64,000 bases of DNA from Thermohalobaculum sp965263335 (GCA_965263335.1 CBDHHE010000001.1:4464001-4528000), one strand, 5' to 3'; counted from the stretch's first letter, positions 1-9,574 are shown. A program made the numbers and translations. The notes: generated from the letters alone by a model not told the origin.

Positions 1-621
1 CGCTGGTGGCTATTGTCGAACGCACCTGAAGGCTCGGATGCCGACTTTACCTGGGAGAGCTTTCAGTCAGGGGTGAACAAGGACCTCGCCGACGTGCTTG
101 GAAACTTCGTGAGCCGGGTGACGAAATTCTGCCGCTCGAGGTTCGGCGAAGAGGTGCCCGAAGGCGACTACGGCGCGACCGAAACCGCGCTGACGGAAGA
201 ACTTCAGCGCCGGTTCGCGGCCTACACTCAGCACTGGGCGGACATCGAGATTCGCAAGGCTGCTGCCGAGCTCAGGGCCATCTGGGTTGCGGGCAACGAG
301 TACCTGCAATCAGCCGAACCTTGGGCCGTGGTGAAGACAGACCCGGCGGCAGCGGGCACAACGATTCGCTTTGCCCTCAATCTGGTTCGGCTTTATGCGG
401 TGCTGTCGCGTCCATTCATCCCGGATGCATCCGATCGGATGCTGTCAGCTCTGGGCGCGTCGGAGACGGCGGAGGACTGGCCCTCCGACGTCGCAACTGC
501 CCTGCAAGCGCTGGCACCTGGGCATCCGTTTGTGGTCCCCGAGAATCTCTTCGACAAGATCACCGACGATGCCCGAGCGGACATGGCGGCCCGCTTCGCA
601 GGTGCAGACAAGCCCGCCTGA
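1..621 (+). CDS. metG: Methionyl-tRNA synthetase, C-terminal part (5' end outside the window)
   Basis: Open from the first base in frame 1 with no start in the window, so this is the last 206 codons of a longer gene. The text (RWWLLSNAPE, then NKDLADVLGNF and a helical stretch around AELRAIWVAGNEYLQ) is the junction of the Rossmann catalytic core and the alpha-helical anticodon-binding domain of MetG. The enzyme charges tRNA-Met in the cytoplasm. The catalytic HIGH and KMSKS motifs would lie upstream and cannot be checked. No C-terminal tRNA-binding EMAP-like domain is present; the protein ends shortly after the helical bundle. A TTG at position 13 is an internal Leu codon, not a credible start. 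Confidence 0.9.
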   Translation, partial: RWWLLSNAPEGSDADFTWESFQSGVNKDLADVLGNFVSRVTKFCRSRFGEEVPEGDYGATETALTEELQRRFAAYTQHWADIEIRKAAAELRAIWVAGNEYLQSAEPWAVVKTDPAAAGTTIRFALNLVRLYAVLSRPFIPDASDRMLSALGASETAEDWPSDVATALQALAPGHPFVVPENLFDKITDDARADMAARFAGADKPA

Positions 622-770
622 CAGCTCTGGCCGGGCACGCCGCGTCGACGTGGTGCAAGCGGCACAGTAGACCACGGTGCGCACATTGTTGCCGCCGCGT
701 GTAGCGTGGCGGTGCGTCTGGGTGCGCCGCCGCTCTGGAAACCTGCCGCTGGATCGACTATGTCACAGCG

Positions 771-2021
771 ATGTCGCATGCCACATTCACGGCCGAGATT
801 GAGGACTGGCTGATCAGCAAGGCGCTGTTCGACCCGGACATCACGACGATGTTCGAGAAGCTCTGCGAGCGCCTTCACGCCTCGGGCATCCCGCTGGAGC
901 GGGCCTCGCTGTCGTGGCCCACGCTTCATCCGCTGTTCCGGTCCGAGCAGGTCTTCTGGTGGCTCGGCAGAGGCACTGAGTTCCAACAGTACAATCACTC
1001 CAGCACTCGCAGCGATGCATGGCTTCGCAGTCCGCTTCATCATGTTCAGAAGCATGATCTCTCGAGCTTCCGACGCTCGTTGACGGGCCCGAGCGCGCTG
1101 CTTGATTTCGACGTGCTGGAAGATTTCCGAGATCAGGGTTTCACTGACTACTTGATCACGAGTTCGGGGTTTCGCATCGCCGATGTCGACACTTTCGAAG
1201 GCGGAAAGACCGGCTTCATCGCGAGCTGGGCGACCAAGCGCCGACAAGGGTTCAGCGACGACGATCTCGATGGCCTCAAGCGCATCCAGAAGGTGTTCGC
1301 GGTTGCCTGCAGGGCAGCAATCCAGAAACGAGTGATGACGAACCTGGCCACGGCCTATCTTGGAAAGACCGCAGGCAGGGAAGTGCTATCGGGTGACATC
1401 AAGCTTGGCGATGGTGCGCGTCTGCAGGCCGTCGTCTGGTACTCTGACCTGCGTGGCTCGACGCGGTTCTCCGACACCATGGACCCGGACAGCTATCTCG
1501 CACTGCTCAACCGATATTTCGAGTGTACCGCCGGGTCGGTCATCAAGCATGGCGGAGAAATCCTAAACTTTATCGGCGATGGTGTCCTCGCGATCTTCCC
1601 GATGGAGTCACAATGCCCCGTCCACGCGGCGGAGCAGGCCGAACGCGCAGTACGCGAAGCGCTGCAACAGCGCGCCGATGCCGAACGTGATGGCACTCCG
1701 GGTGGTGCGCCGCTGCGATTCGGGATCGGTCTGACTGTGGGCGAAGTCATGTTCGGCAACATAGGCGTGCCATCGCGTCTGGCGTTTTCGGGCATCGGCA
1801 AGGCCGTCAATACCGTGCAACGCATCGAGGCCGCAACCAAGACGCTGGGAAGTCCTGTGCTTGCGACCGCCGAGTTTGCATCGGCCGCGCCCGGCGCATG
1901 GAACCTCGTCGGAGATTTCGACATTCCCGATTTCGACCGGCGTCTCGAGGTCTATGGCCTGGATGTCGAGGCCCAGACCACCGGCACACGCCCCGCGACC
2001 CGTCAGGAGCCTGCCGAGTAG
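771..2021 (+). CDS. Class III adenylate/guanylate cyclase with N-terminal sensor-like region
   Basis: 416 aa. The C-terminal half (from about residue 215) is a class III nucleotide cyclase catalytic domain: YSDLRGSTRFSD carries the first metal-binding Asp near residue 226 and FIGDGVLAIFP the second near 269. A further conserved block (GLTVGEVMFGNIG, about residue 320) follows. The N-terminal ~200 residues have no signal peptide or membrane segment and look like a cytosolic GAF-like regulatory region, which is inference. It probably makes cAMP from ATP as a second messenger. It stands alone on the plus strand, converging on the thiolase gene with a 26-bp gap. An earlier ATG at 760 is out of frame. 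Confidence 0.85.
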   Translation: MSHATFTAEIEDWLISKALFDPDITTMFEKLCERLHASGIPLERASLSWPTLHPLFRSEQVFWWLGRGTEFQQYNHSSTRSDAWLRSPLHHVQKHDLSSFRRSLTGPSALLDFDVLEDFRDQGFTDYLITSSGFRIADVDTFEGGKTGFIASWATKRRQGFSDDDLDGLKRIQKVFAVACRAAIQKRVMTNLATAYLGKTAGREVLSGDIKLGDGARLQAVVWYSDLRGSTRFSDTMDPDSYLALLNRYFECTAGSVIKHGGEILNFIGDGVLAIFPMESQCPVHAAEQAERAVREALQQRADAERDGTPGGAPLRFGIGLTVGEVMFGNIGVPSRLAFSGIGKAVNTVQRIEAATKTLGSPVLATAEFASAAPGAWNLVGDFDIPDFDRRLEVYGLDVEAQTTGTRPATRQEPAE

Positions 2022-2047
2022 CTCCTCAGTGGGTTCCGGCTAGTCCC

Positions 2048-3229
2048 TCACATCCGCTCGAAAGCGAGTGCGATTCCTTGTCCGCCGCCGATGCACATGG
2101 TCACGAGTCCGCGCTTGCCGCCCGTTCGCTCGAGCTCGGCAAGGCATTTCAGCGCAATGATGGCTCCCGTAGCGCCGACCGGGTGTCCGAGAGCGATGGC
2201 ACCGCCGTTCGGGTTCACCCTGTCTGTGTCTAAGCCGAGGCCCTTGTTGACGGCGCATGCCTGCGCGGCAAAGGCCTCGTTGGATTCGATCACGTCGAAA
2301 TCGTCAGGACCCAGTCCGGTCTTCTCGAGCAGTTTCTGAACCGCCGGAATCGGGCCAAGCCCCATGACTTCGGGCCGGACGCCCGCATGGGCGTACCCCA
2401 GGAGCCGGGCCCGGGGTTTCAGTCCCCGACTGGCTGCCGAATCGGCATCGGCCAGCACCAAAGCAGCCGCGCCGTCATTGATACCCGAGGCATTGCCGGC
2501 AGTGACTGAGCCGTCTTTCTTGAAGGCTGGCCGCAACCTTGCCAGGTCGTCGGCGGTGGTCGCGGGTTTCGGGTGTTCGTCGCGATCAAAGACGATGTCG
2601 CCTTTGCGCGACCGGATCGTAACCGGCACGATTTGTCCGTCGAAATGTCCCGCATCCTGCGCGGCCCCGGCGCGTCGCTGGCTCTCAAGGGCAAATGCGT
2701 CCTGCTCTTCACGTGTGATCTGATGTTCGGCGGCGACATTCTCTGCTGTGACACCCATATGGCCTGTGCCGAAGGGGCAGTTCAAGGCGCCGATCATCAT
2801 GTCGACGATCTTCGTGTCGCCCATCTTTTGCCCAAACCTTGCCGTCTGCACCGCGTGAGGTCCCCGGGACATGCTTTCCGCGCCGCCGGCCAAAGCGAAG
2901 TCCGCATCCCCCATGGCAACTGCCTGCACGCAGGAGACGATCGCCTGTGCGCCGGATCCGCACAGCCGGTTGACGTTCATTGCTGGTGTGGTTTCTGGGA
3001 TCCCTGCATCGATCGACGCGACCCTGCTCAAATACATGTCCCGTGGCTCGGTGTTGATCACATGACCAAATACAACATGCCCGATGTCCGGGCCTTCGAT
3101 GTTCGAGCGCTCCAGGGCGGCTTTCGCAACATGGGCGGCCAAGTCGATCGGTGTCGTCCCGGCGAGCGTGCCGCCAAAGGTCCCGATCGCAGTCCGCGCG
3201 CCATCGAGAACCACAATGTCACGGGTCAT
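2048..3229 (-). CDS. phaA: Acetyl-CoA C-acetyltransferase (biosynthetic-type thiolase)
   Basis: 393 aa, the usual length for PhaA/AtoB thiolases. The acyl-accepting Cys is in NRLCGSG (C90), the His in GHPVGATG (about 349) and the second Cys in MCIGGGQG (C379), so the Cys-His-Cys set is intact. It condenses two acetyl-CoA to acetoacetyl-CoA, feeding polyhydroxybutyrate or the ethylmalonyl-CoA pathway, or cleaves acetoacetyl-CoA. The start at 3229 was chosen because GGAGAG lies about 5 bases upstream and the product then begins like other thiolases; an upstream in-frame start at 3274 would add 15 unconserved residues. No phaB is adjacent. The symbol follows the family; a catabolic AtoB role is not excluded. 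Confidence 0.9.
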   Translation of the reverse strand: MTRDIVVLDGARTAIGTFGGTLAGTTPIDLAAHVAKAALERSNIEGPDIGHVVFGHVINTEPRDMYLSRVASIDAGIPETTPAMNVNRLCGSGAQAIVSCVQAVAMGDADFALAGGAESMSRGPHAVQTARFGQKMGDTKIVDMMIGALNCPFGTGHMGVTAENVAAEHQITREEQDAFALESQRRAGAAQDAGHFDGQIVPVTIRSRKGDIVFDRDEHPKPATTADDLARLRPAFKKDGSVTAGNASGINDGAAALVLADADSAASRGLKPRARLLGYAHAGVRPEVMGLGPIPAVQKLLEKTGLGPDDFDVIESNEAFAAQACAVNKGLGLDTDRVNPNGGAIALGHPVGATGAIIALKCLAELERTGGKRGLVTMCIGGGQGIALAFERM

Positions 3230-3339
3230 GAGTCGCTCTCCAACAGTGAAAACCGCCCTAGCGCTAGCACGCAATGACGCTGCGCATCAATGAAGCTGGC
3301 GGGTCTGAACGCCCGAAGCCGCAACGGTTGGGGCGTTGC

Positions 3340-4917
3340 TCAGCTCAGATCGCGGATCCAGACCTCGACGCGACGGTTGGCCGAGCGACCTTGCGGAGTG
3401 GTGTTGCAGCCAACCGGTGTGAGCTCTCCGAACCCACTGGTGCTGAGAGCGACCCCAGAAAGCGCTTCCGGCCCGGCGACATCAAGCAGGAGCTGCTCGA
3501 CAGTGGCCGCCCGGGCTTCGGACAGAGCCTGATTGAGCGCGAACTGCCCCACTGAGTCAGTGAAACCAACCAGAAGCACTTCCTTGCCGTCATAGGCGCC
3601 GTTGGCGAGCGCGGCAGCGAAGGCCTCGGCTTCGCGCAAAGATTTCTGGGTCAGCGTGCCGCCACCTGCTGCAAAACGGAACGTGATCGACATGCGCTCG
3701 GCATCCTGCAACTGGCGAAGAAGCTGCTGCAGTGCTTCGATCTGGAGCTCATTTTCGCCCACGATCGCGTGGATCAGGCGTTCACCTTGGCCGGCCAGTG
3801 AAATGCGCTCGATCTCGTTGTTCACGAACCCGGTGTCGGCGATTATTCCCTGCGCCTCGCGGGTTTGCGCATACTCCACAAGCTGGCGTGCGTGCGCCGG
3901 TGCGCTGTCGCCAAGCGTGTAGAGATAGAGACGGCGGGACAGCGGGTACTCCTCGGCCTTCATCGCGAACGATGTCGGTTCGGTCAGCAAGCCGCAATCC
4001 TGACGAATGGCGAGGGACTTCGTTGCACGTTGGCTCGACAACGACGTGACACCAATGCCTGCCGGGTCATTTGAGACGATGTCGGAGACTTCGGCGTTGC
4101 TGTTGGCAAGGCGTGCACTTGGCGACAGATCGACGTTGAAGGGCGCGAGCACAAGCGAGCCGAAGGTCTGAAGCGTGCTGGAGTCCTCTCCGCGACTATA
4201 GACATTGATCGGGTCGTCCGTGCCGCCGAGCTCCGACCAGCGGGTGATCTGGCCGCTGAATACCGCGGCAAGATCGCTCATGGAGATCGAACGGATCGGA
4301 TTGCTCTGGTGCACGACAACAACCAGCGCATCGAGGCCCAGCACGTGCTCATTCGGCGTATCGCGCAGATCTTCGAACCCCGCGCGCGCCAGCACATCCA
4401 TGTCGCGATCACGCGCCCGCCGTGCAGACATTCCGATCGCGGCATTGCCGAGCGCCAATCCGTCGTAGGAAGAGGTTGAACCACGTGAGCTGAGCCTGAT
4501 GGCGGCCATCTCGCGGCCGTCCTCGTGGATCACCCGGAGCGTACGATCAAGCGGGTCCTGCCCGACTTCGCTGATAAGGCGCGCCTCAAGCGAATCGGAG
4601 TATCCCTCGATGAGGGCCGGCATGAGTTCAGCGCCGATCGTGATCGAACCCTCGATTCCGAACTCTGCTCCGAAGAGCTGATTCTGCGGACAAGCATCGC
4701 CCTCGCAGGTGACGATCGAACCATCGACGGTAATCACCCCGAGAGCGGTTTCGATCGTGAATGTTGATCCGTCAAAATTCTGAAGCACGCCACGGAGTTG
4801 CGTGAAGCCATCGTAGGATTTCAACGTCACGATTTCTTGCGTCTGTGCATAGGACGAAAGCGGCATCGCCAATGCCAACGTCGTCGCGCAGACCGACAAA
4901 GCAGCTCGAATTCTCAT
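3340..4917 (-). CDS. Phosphate-binding-protein-like domain fused to OmpA peptidoglycan-binding domain
   Basis: 525 aa. The N-terminus (RIRAALSVCATTLALAMPLSSYAQ) is a clear signal peptide. Residues ~30-360 contain a PstS-like periplasmic binding fold (SDLAAVFSGQITRWSELGG; SRGEDSSTLQTFGSLV is the typical loop that grips the ligand). Residues ~410-525 are an OmpA C-terminal domain (VLLVGFTDSVGQFALNQALSEARA, ending in GRSANRRVEVWI), which binds peptidoglycan. The fusion should place a phosphate-type (or other anion) binding module at the cell wall rather than feeding an ABC permease; no pst genes are nearby. The upstream co-oriented gene, 54 bp away, encodes an anchored envelope protein and probably works with it. 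Ligand unknown. Confidence 0.8.
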   Translation of the reverse strand: MRIRAALSVCATTLALAMPLSSYAQTQEIVTLKSYDGFTQLRGVLQNFDGSTFTIETALGVITVDGSIVTCEGDACPQNQLFGAEFGIEGSITIGAELMPALIEGYSDSLEARLISEVGQDPLDRTLRVIHEDGREMAAIRLSSRGSTSSYDGLALGNAAIGMSARRARDRDMDVLARAGFEDLRDTPNEHVLGLDALVVVVHQSNPIRSISMSDLAAVFSGQITRWSELGGTDDPINVYSRGEDSSTLQTFGSLVLAPFNVDLSPSARLANSNAEVSDIVSNDPAGIGVTSLSSQRATKSLAIRQDCGLLTEPTSFAMKAEEYPLSRRLYLYTLGDSAPAHARQLVEYAQTREAQGIIADTGFVNNEIERISLAGQGERLIHAIVGENELQIEALQQLLRQLQDAERMSITFRFAAGGGTLTQKSLREAEAFAAALANGAYDGKEVLLVGFTDSVGQFALNQALSEARAATVEQLLLDVAGPEALSGVALSTSGFGELTPVGCNTTPQGRSANRRVEVWIRDLS

Positions 4918-4971
4918 CTCTGTGCCACCCCCACTTAGGCTTGAGACTCGAAAGTTGTTTAACGGATTAGC

Positions 4972-7407
4972 CTACCGCTCGACAACTACTAGATCTTCTA
5001 CCGCGCCGGAGATCAAGCGATTGTCGCCTATTTCTTCCGGCACCAGTTCACACGCAAGCGCCGCCAGCCGCCGTGTCGTCGGACGTTCAAGTTGCCCGTT
5101 CTCGGCTCGGATGATGCTGAATTCGGGCGCTGCATAACGGCCTGAGCCGCATGTTTCGATCAGGCGGTCACGATTGCGGCTTGCGAAATCGATCATCAGG
5201 CGGACGATCCCGGATTTGCCGCCACGCTTGTGCCAATGCGTATATATCTGGGCGTTCTGGCCGACACCGGCATAGGCGCGGTAGGTCCGGAGATAGCCAC
5301 CGCCTGCGCGGCGCACCGCGTCAAAGTCGCGTGGATTCTCGGGATTGACGTGGTCCTGTGATCCCGAACCAGCGCCAAACTCGAGAGCATTTAGCTCAAG
5401 CGCGACGGGCATGCCCCAGACCAGAGCGATGCGTGACACGCGGTCTGCATCCTTAAATGGCAAGTCGAAGTCGAGCTTCTCGCCACCATTGAATGTAATT
5501 TGTGCGGCAGCGCTGGGATCGAAGCCCAGTGCCAACAAAGCACCTTTGCCCTCCCGGTCGAGGGGAATGGCAAGATTGAGCCCGGAGTAGGTCAGCTCCG
5601 CCGAAGTGTTCGCGTGGCATGGCGCAGTGACATAAATTTCGGTCTCTGCGGCGCGTTTGACGTTCAGCGTCATCGACGGCGGTTGGACGCAGGATGCATC
5701 GGGCGGCGTGAGCGCTGCGAGACGTTCGCCCGCTTCGGACTCGGTGAGGGCTTCAGGAGTATCCACCAGAGGAACCGACTGTGAACCCTCGTTCGGTGCG
5801 AGACTGATCGTGATGTCGCGGCTGGTGACCCGGATCGGCTCGGGCTCTGACGGGGTGCCTTGCGACGGTGGTGGAGGCGGCGGTGTCTCCGCACTGTCGG
5901 TCGGGGCCAATGCGAGGGTCTGATCTGGAACCGGGGTCTGCTCGGTTGCGCCACCCGGCGTGACCAAGGCCACTTCAGCATCCTGCTCAGGCGTCAGTGT
6001 CGGCGGCGTGCCAGATCCCGGGCTGGCAGGCAGTGTGCCACCGAGGTCGCTCAAACGCGGACGTGCGGGAGCGACAGTTGCAGGTTCGGGGCGCTCGACC
6101 ACGCTCGCAGAAAACTCTCCAAACGAAACCGGCTGGTCGTTGGTGCTCGGTGCACCGCCGTCACTGGCCAGTCCAGCCGTACGGATGCCGCCATCGCTGT
6201 CGCCCTCAACCGTTGGTGCAGACGGTCGTCCAGGTACGGCACCGAGCGGTGCGCGGGTTTCGATCCCGACCGGAGGCGCCGAAGCCGTCACTTCCAAACT
6301 TCCGTTGGGCGTTGCGCCAGTGTCTAGAGATACAAGCGCTTCTCCCTCGTCGTCTGGTGTCGGCACGGTGCCGAGGGGCTCGCCGGTCGACTGCGACGTC
6401 GCCGCGAGTCTTTCAGGGGTGGAAGTGTCGGCCCCGGGTGCGGAGGGCGCGGTCGTGCTCGGCAAGTCAGCCGATGTGTCATCGTCGCTGACCGACTCCC
6501 GCGCCAAATCTCCAACCGGCAGGCCGCCAGGATCACCGTCGCGGGTACTCTCAGATGCACCGCCCGGCGCCAGGGCATCGTCGCGCGACCGGTCGATCGC
6601 TGCTTCGGGAGTTGGTCCAGTCAGCAAATTGCTTGCCAGAGTCGGGAAGTTTGTCGGAACCGGTTCCACGGAAGACGCGGCCGTGCTCTCCGCCGGAGCG
6701 GGTTGGGACGCGGCGATTGCCGTGTCATTCGGCTCTGATGCCGTGGGTTCGTCATCAGTGCCTGCAATTTCCTCATAGGATGACGCATAGTCGCTTGCCG
6801 GTACCTGCGGCTCGACAGGCGGATAGAACTCCGCATCTGCATCGTTAGCAATGTCGTAGTCATCACTGAGTGGATTCGCCGAGGCGGACGGAGCGGCACC
6901 TTGCACCGCGGCGCTGGTTGCAGGTGTGCCAGTTGCGGTCGTGGCGACATTCAGATCGGTTGTCTCGCTGACATCAGCTGTGATCGGCGCTGCGGCAATC
7001 ACATCCTCAACTTCGGGCGGCACATAGGTCAGGTTGACGCGAACGGTGCCGGGCTCGGCAATTTCCTCTTCCTTGATGCTGTAGCGCAGCGTTTGTTCTG
7101 CGGCGCATCCGGCTGTCGGCAGATACTGCAGCGTTCCGTCCTGGATGAATACCTGCCCGCAGTCCGGACCATCGACGATGACGAGCATGTCGCGGTGTCT
7201 GCGGGTCACCCCGGTGTCGTTCGCCAGCACATCGATCTGAAGCAATGTGGGATCTGCCGTGCTGACCGCGTCCTCGACCAGCACGATCTCGACCGGTTCC
7301 GCGCCGAACATCTCAGCAATCCCGTCTGCGCGCTGGATAATGGTGCCGACTGCGATCAGCAGCACAATTCCGCTCAGGATTGAGATCATCGAGTCGTCTT
7401 TAAACAC
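4972..7407 (-). CDS. Membrane-anchored periplasmic protein with long low-complexity region, function unknown
   Basis: 811 aa. A short cytoplasmic N-terminus is followed by one membrane segment (ISILSGIVLLIAVGTII, about residues 8-25). An Ig/cadherin-like beta region follows (QIDVLANDTGV to VRVNLTYVPPE, about 55-130), then ~400 residues rich in Pro, Thr, Ser, Ala and Gly, likely an unstructured spacer. The C-terminal folded domain (about 555-811) has two early Cys and a basic/aromatic stretch (YTHWHKRGGKSG). The start is GTG at 7407 with a purine-rich AGGCAGG just upstream; an ATG at 7389 lacks a ribosome site. It lies 54 bp upstream of the OmpA fusion on the same strand. I do not recognise the C-terminal domain; a cell-wall-spanning role is inference. 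Confidence 0.65.
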   Translation of the reverse strand: MFKDDSMISILSGIVLLIAVGTIIQRADGIAEMFGAEPVEIVLVEDAVSTADPTLLQIDVLANDTGVTRRHRDMLVIVDGPDCGQVFIQDGTLQYLPTAGCAAEQTLRYSIKEEEIAEPGTVRVNLTYVPPEVEDVIAAAPITADVSETTDLNVATTATGTPATSAAVQGAAPSASANPLSDDYDIANDADAEFYPPVEPQVPASDYASSYEEIAGTDDEPTASEPNDTAIAASQPAPAESTAASSVEPVPTNFPTLASNLLTGPTPEAAIDRSRDDALAPGGASESTRDGDPGGLPVGDLARESVSDDDTSADLPSTTAPSAPGADTSTPERLAATSQSTGEPLGTVPTPDDEGEALVSLDTGATPNGSLEVTASAPPVGIETRAPLGAVPGRPSAPTVEGDSDGGIRTAGLASDGGAPSTNDQPVSFGEFSASVVERPEPATVAPARPRLSDLGGTLPASPGSGTPPTLTPEQDAEVALVTPGGATEQTPVPDQTLALAPTDSAETPPPPPPSQGTPSEPEPIRVTSRDITISLAPNEGSQSVPLVDTPEALTESEAGERLAALTPPDASCVQPPSMTLNVKRAAETEIYVTAPCHANTSAELTYSGLNLAIPLDREGKGALLALGFDPSAAAQITFNGGEKLDFDLPFKDADRVSRIALVWGMPVALELNALEFGAGSGSQDHVNPENPRDFDAVRRAGGGYLRTYRAYAGVGQNAQIYTHWHKRGGKSGIVRLMIDFASRNRDRLIETCGSGRYAAPEFSIIRAENGQLERPTTRRLAALACELVPEEIGDNRLISGAVEDLVVVER

Positions 7408-7611
7408 CCGACCTGCCTTCTATTCCGAATGTTTCGACCGACAAAGTAAACCGATACACGATCAGCGACACGCAAATCGGGCCACGACACCTTCGTAAGG
7501 CAGATTCAGTTAGAGATAACATAATATCCTGAACCCCCTGCAGCTTCCGCCCATAGAAGTGAACGATAACTGCAACCCACGGTTCCTTCGTAACGCCGCG
7601 GATTGAAAATT

Positions 7612-8055
7612 TCAAACATTGCCGGGCACAACTTTCTGGTTGTGACTGACGCGGGCCCGCTGTTTGCAACAAGGTTGCGCGTGCGATGCGTCCGCAGCAT
7701 CCGCGGTCAGGCTGAATCTCACCAGGCCTTCGATGGCGGGTTTGTCAGCAGACCCGTCGAGACCATGGCTGTTCGCAGTGCTCAACAGTGCCCGACATTG
7801 ATCTCCCGTCGCCTCGCCGAGAAGCTCAATGCGAATCCGTCCCGAGACACCGCGCAACGTCAGCATGAGGCTCTGGCGCTTGCGGTCGATCGGGTAGAGG
7901 TTCACACCCAGATCTCCCCAGAAGCAGGCGATCTGATCTGCCAGGCGCATGGCGGCGTTTCGTTTGCATCCCGCGAAGATCAGTCGTTCGCCCAACCAGG
8001 CTCGGACCCGTTCCGCATCCGCTTCGGTGGTGCTCAGAACCAGGGTCTCACGCAT
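7612..8055 (-). CDS. Small protein, possibly anti-sigma-factor/HATPase-like, function uncertain
   Basis: 147 aa. I chose the start at 8055 because GGAGGT sits four bases upstream of this ATG; an in-frame start at 8154 would add 33 residues with no such site. The layout (helix RVRAWLGERLIFAGC, helix AAMRLADQIACFWGDL, then strands SLMLTLRGVSGRIRIELLGE) loosely resembles the RsbW-type kinase fold of anti-sigma regulators, but no clear ATP-binding N box is seen, so this is only a suggestion. It is divergent from the DUF2235 gene, and the gap between them carries a strong inverted repeat. The last ~25 residues are polar and probably disordered. Confidence 0.5.
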   Translation of the reverse strand: MRETLVLSTTEADAERVRAWLGERLIFAGCKRNAAMRLADQIACFWGDLGVNLYPIDRKRQSLMLTLRGVSGRIRIELLGEATGDQCRALLSTANSHGLDGSADKPAIEGLVRFSLTADAADASHAQPCCKQRARVSHNQKVVPGNV

Positions 8056-8122
8056 GTCTACCTCCACAGGAACTCGATTTACTGCTACTGACGCATTGAC
8101 ATGCAGGAAGTCTGTGCCCGGC

Positions 8123-8156
8123 ATTTGTTCGGACTTTGGCAAAATTCCGGACAAAT
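8123..8156. promoter_or_regulatory. Imperfect inverted repeat in a divergent intergenic gap, candidate operator
   Basis: ATTTGTTCGGA (8123-8133) and TCCGGACAAAT (8146-8156) are complementary at 10 of 11 positions across a 12-bp spacer. The element lies between two divergent genes, 67 bp upstream of the minus gene and 119 bp before the plus gene, in locally AT-rich DNA with a TTGACA at 8175. This is the expected place for a shared operator. The regulator is unknown. Confidence 0.45.
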
Positions 8157-8275
8157 GTGTTTGTTAACTGTAATTTGACACGATTGCGCATCCTTATGAT
8201 TGCACCTGCGCGCGGGACGCGTATCTTCAGGCGAGCCGAGAGCTTGCATGCAGTCAATCCAGTGATCCGCATCGG

Positions 8276-9343
8276 ATGAGCGATATCTCCGGAGCGCGCC
8301 CGCCGCGAAACCTGATCTTCGTCTGCGACGGGACGCTGTCCTCGATCACGGCAGGCGAGGAGACCAATGCCGGTCAGCTCTATCGGCTTCTTTCCGAGCG
8401 GGGGCAGGACGCGCGCCAGCGCTATGAGTATGATCGCGGCGTGCAGGGTACCGGCTGGCGACGCTGGTTGAACGCCGCCTCGGGTCTGGGGGTGAACCTC
8501 TCAATATGTCGCGGATATGCCTTCCTTGCGACGCACTACCGGCCGGGCGATCGCATTTTCCTGTTCGGCTATTCGCGGGGTGCGTATGCCGTGCGCTCGC
8601 TGGCAGGCATGATCGGCGGGATCGGTCTTCTGCGCCGGAACTATGCAACCGCGCGCCACGTGAACCTCGCCTTTCGGTTCTATGAGATCGACTCGCAGTC
8701 CAACGCCCGGCGCGAGTTTACCAAGCGCCGCTGCTACGCTCAGGTGCCGATCGAGATGCTCGGCGTCTGGGACACCGTCAAATCGCTCGGCCTGCCATAT
8801 CCTTTGATCAACCGACTGGCGCCTATGGCGACTGAGTTCCACGACCATCAGCTGGCCGATCACATCGCGCACGGCTACCACGCCCTTGCAATCGACGAGG
8901 ACCGTCAGTCTTTCCGGCCGATCCTCTGGCGTCAAAGCCCGCATTGGGAAGGCCGGCTCGAGCAAGTCTGGTTTCCCGGGGCGCATGCGGATGTCGGAGG
9001 AGATGTGCGTGCCCTCGGTGCGGCAAGACCGCTCGGCAATGTCTCGTTCAACTGGATGCTGCGGCGTGCCGCTCGTCATGGGATCATGCTGCCTGATGAT
9101 TGGGACCAGCGCTATCCCGAGGATCCCTGCGCACCGCTGATCGGCAGTCGGCGCGGGGTCGGGCGCTTCTTCATCTTGCGTGAAAACCGGCGGTTGGGTG
9201 GGGCTGATGGGGAGACGCTGCATCTCAGTGTACGCGAGCGGATGCAGGGCGTCCCACGCTACCGTCCCCGAACCGAGCTCGGCGCTGCAAACGAAAACAG
9301 CGCAGCCACAGCCCGCCAGTCGCTCCGTATCACGCGGACCTGA
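8276..9343 (+). CDS. DUF2235 (Tle1-like) alpha/beta hydrolase
   Basis: 355 aa. The N-terminus (RNLIFVCDGTLSS) is the first strand and DGT motif of DUF2235. FGYSRGAYAVRSLAGM (Ser near residue 100) is the nucleophile elbow, and GVWDTVKSLG and FPGAHADVGG (probable acid and base regions) follow in the expected order. DUF2235 members include type VI secretion phospholipase effectors (Tle1) and many uncharacterised proteins. Here there are no VgrG, PAAR or immunity genes next door and no signal peptide, so an effector role is not supported. It is probably a cytosolic lipase/esterase. It has no clear Shine-Dalgarno sequence. The C-terminal ~30 residues are variable. Confidence 0.8.
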   Translation: MSDISGARPPRNLIFVCDGTLSSITAGEETNAGQLYRLLSERGQDARQRYEYDRGVQGTGWRRWLNAASGLGVNLSICRGYAFLATHYRPGDRIFLFGYSRGAYAVRSLAGMIGGIGLLRRNYATARHVNLAFRFYEIDSQSNARREFTKRRCYAQVPIEMLGVWDTVKSLGLPYPLINRLAPMATEFHDHQLADHIAHGYHALAIDEDRQSFRPILWRQSPHWEGRLEQVWFPGAHADVGGDVRALGAARPLGNVSFNWMLRRAARHGIMLPDDWDQRYPEDPCAPLIGSRRGVGRFFILRENRRLGGADGETLHLSVRERMQGVPRYRPRTELGAANENSAATARQSLRITRT

Positions 9344-9574
9344 AGCTCAATAGGGTTGTTTCCTGTTCCACTAGCGCCTGAGGAAGAGGCAAAAGCTGCG
9401 GTCAGGGGCAACCGCTCCCCAAAGTACGGATCATGTTCCGCATCCTGATCATCGGGTAACCCTCGGCAGTCCGTCGTTTGTGGCGAGTTTCATGGACGGG
9501 CTCCACACCCGGCTTGCATCGCGCCTTTGCCTGCGCGATCACGTTGGCAATCATCGTCCCTTGCCAGAGGCGCC

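Noticed and set aside
8276..9343. Type VI secretion effector for the DUF2235 gene
   Set aside because: No VgrG, PAAR, chaperone or immunity gene is nearby, so only the hydrolase family is called.
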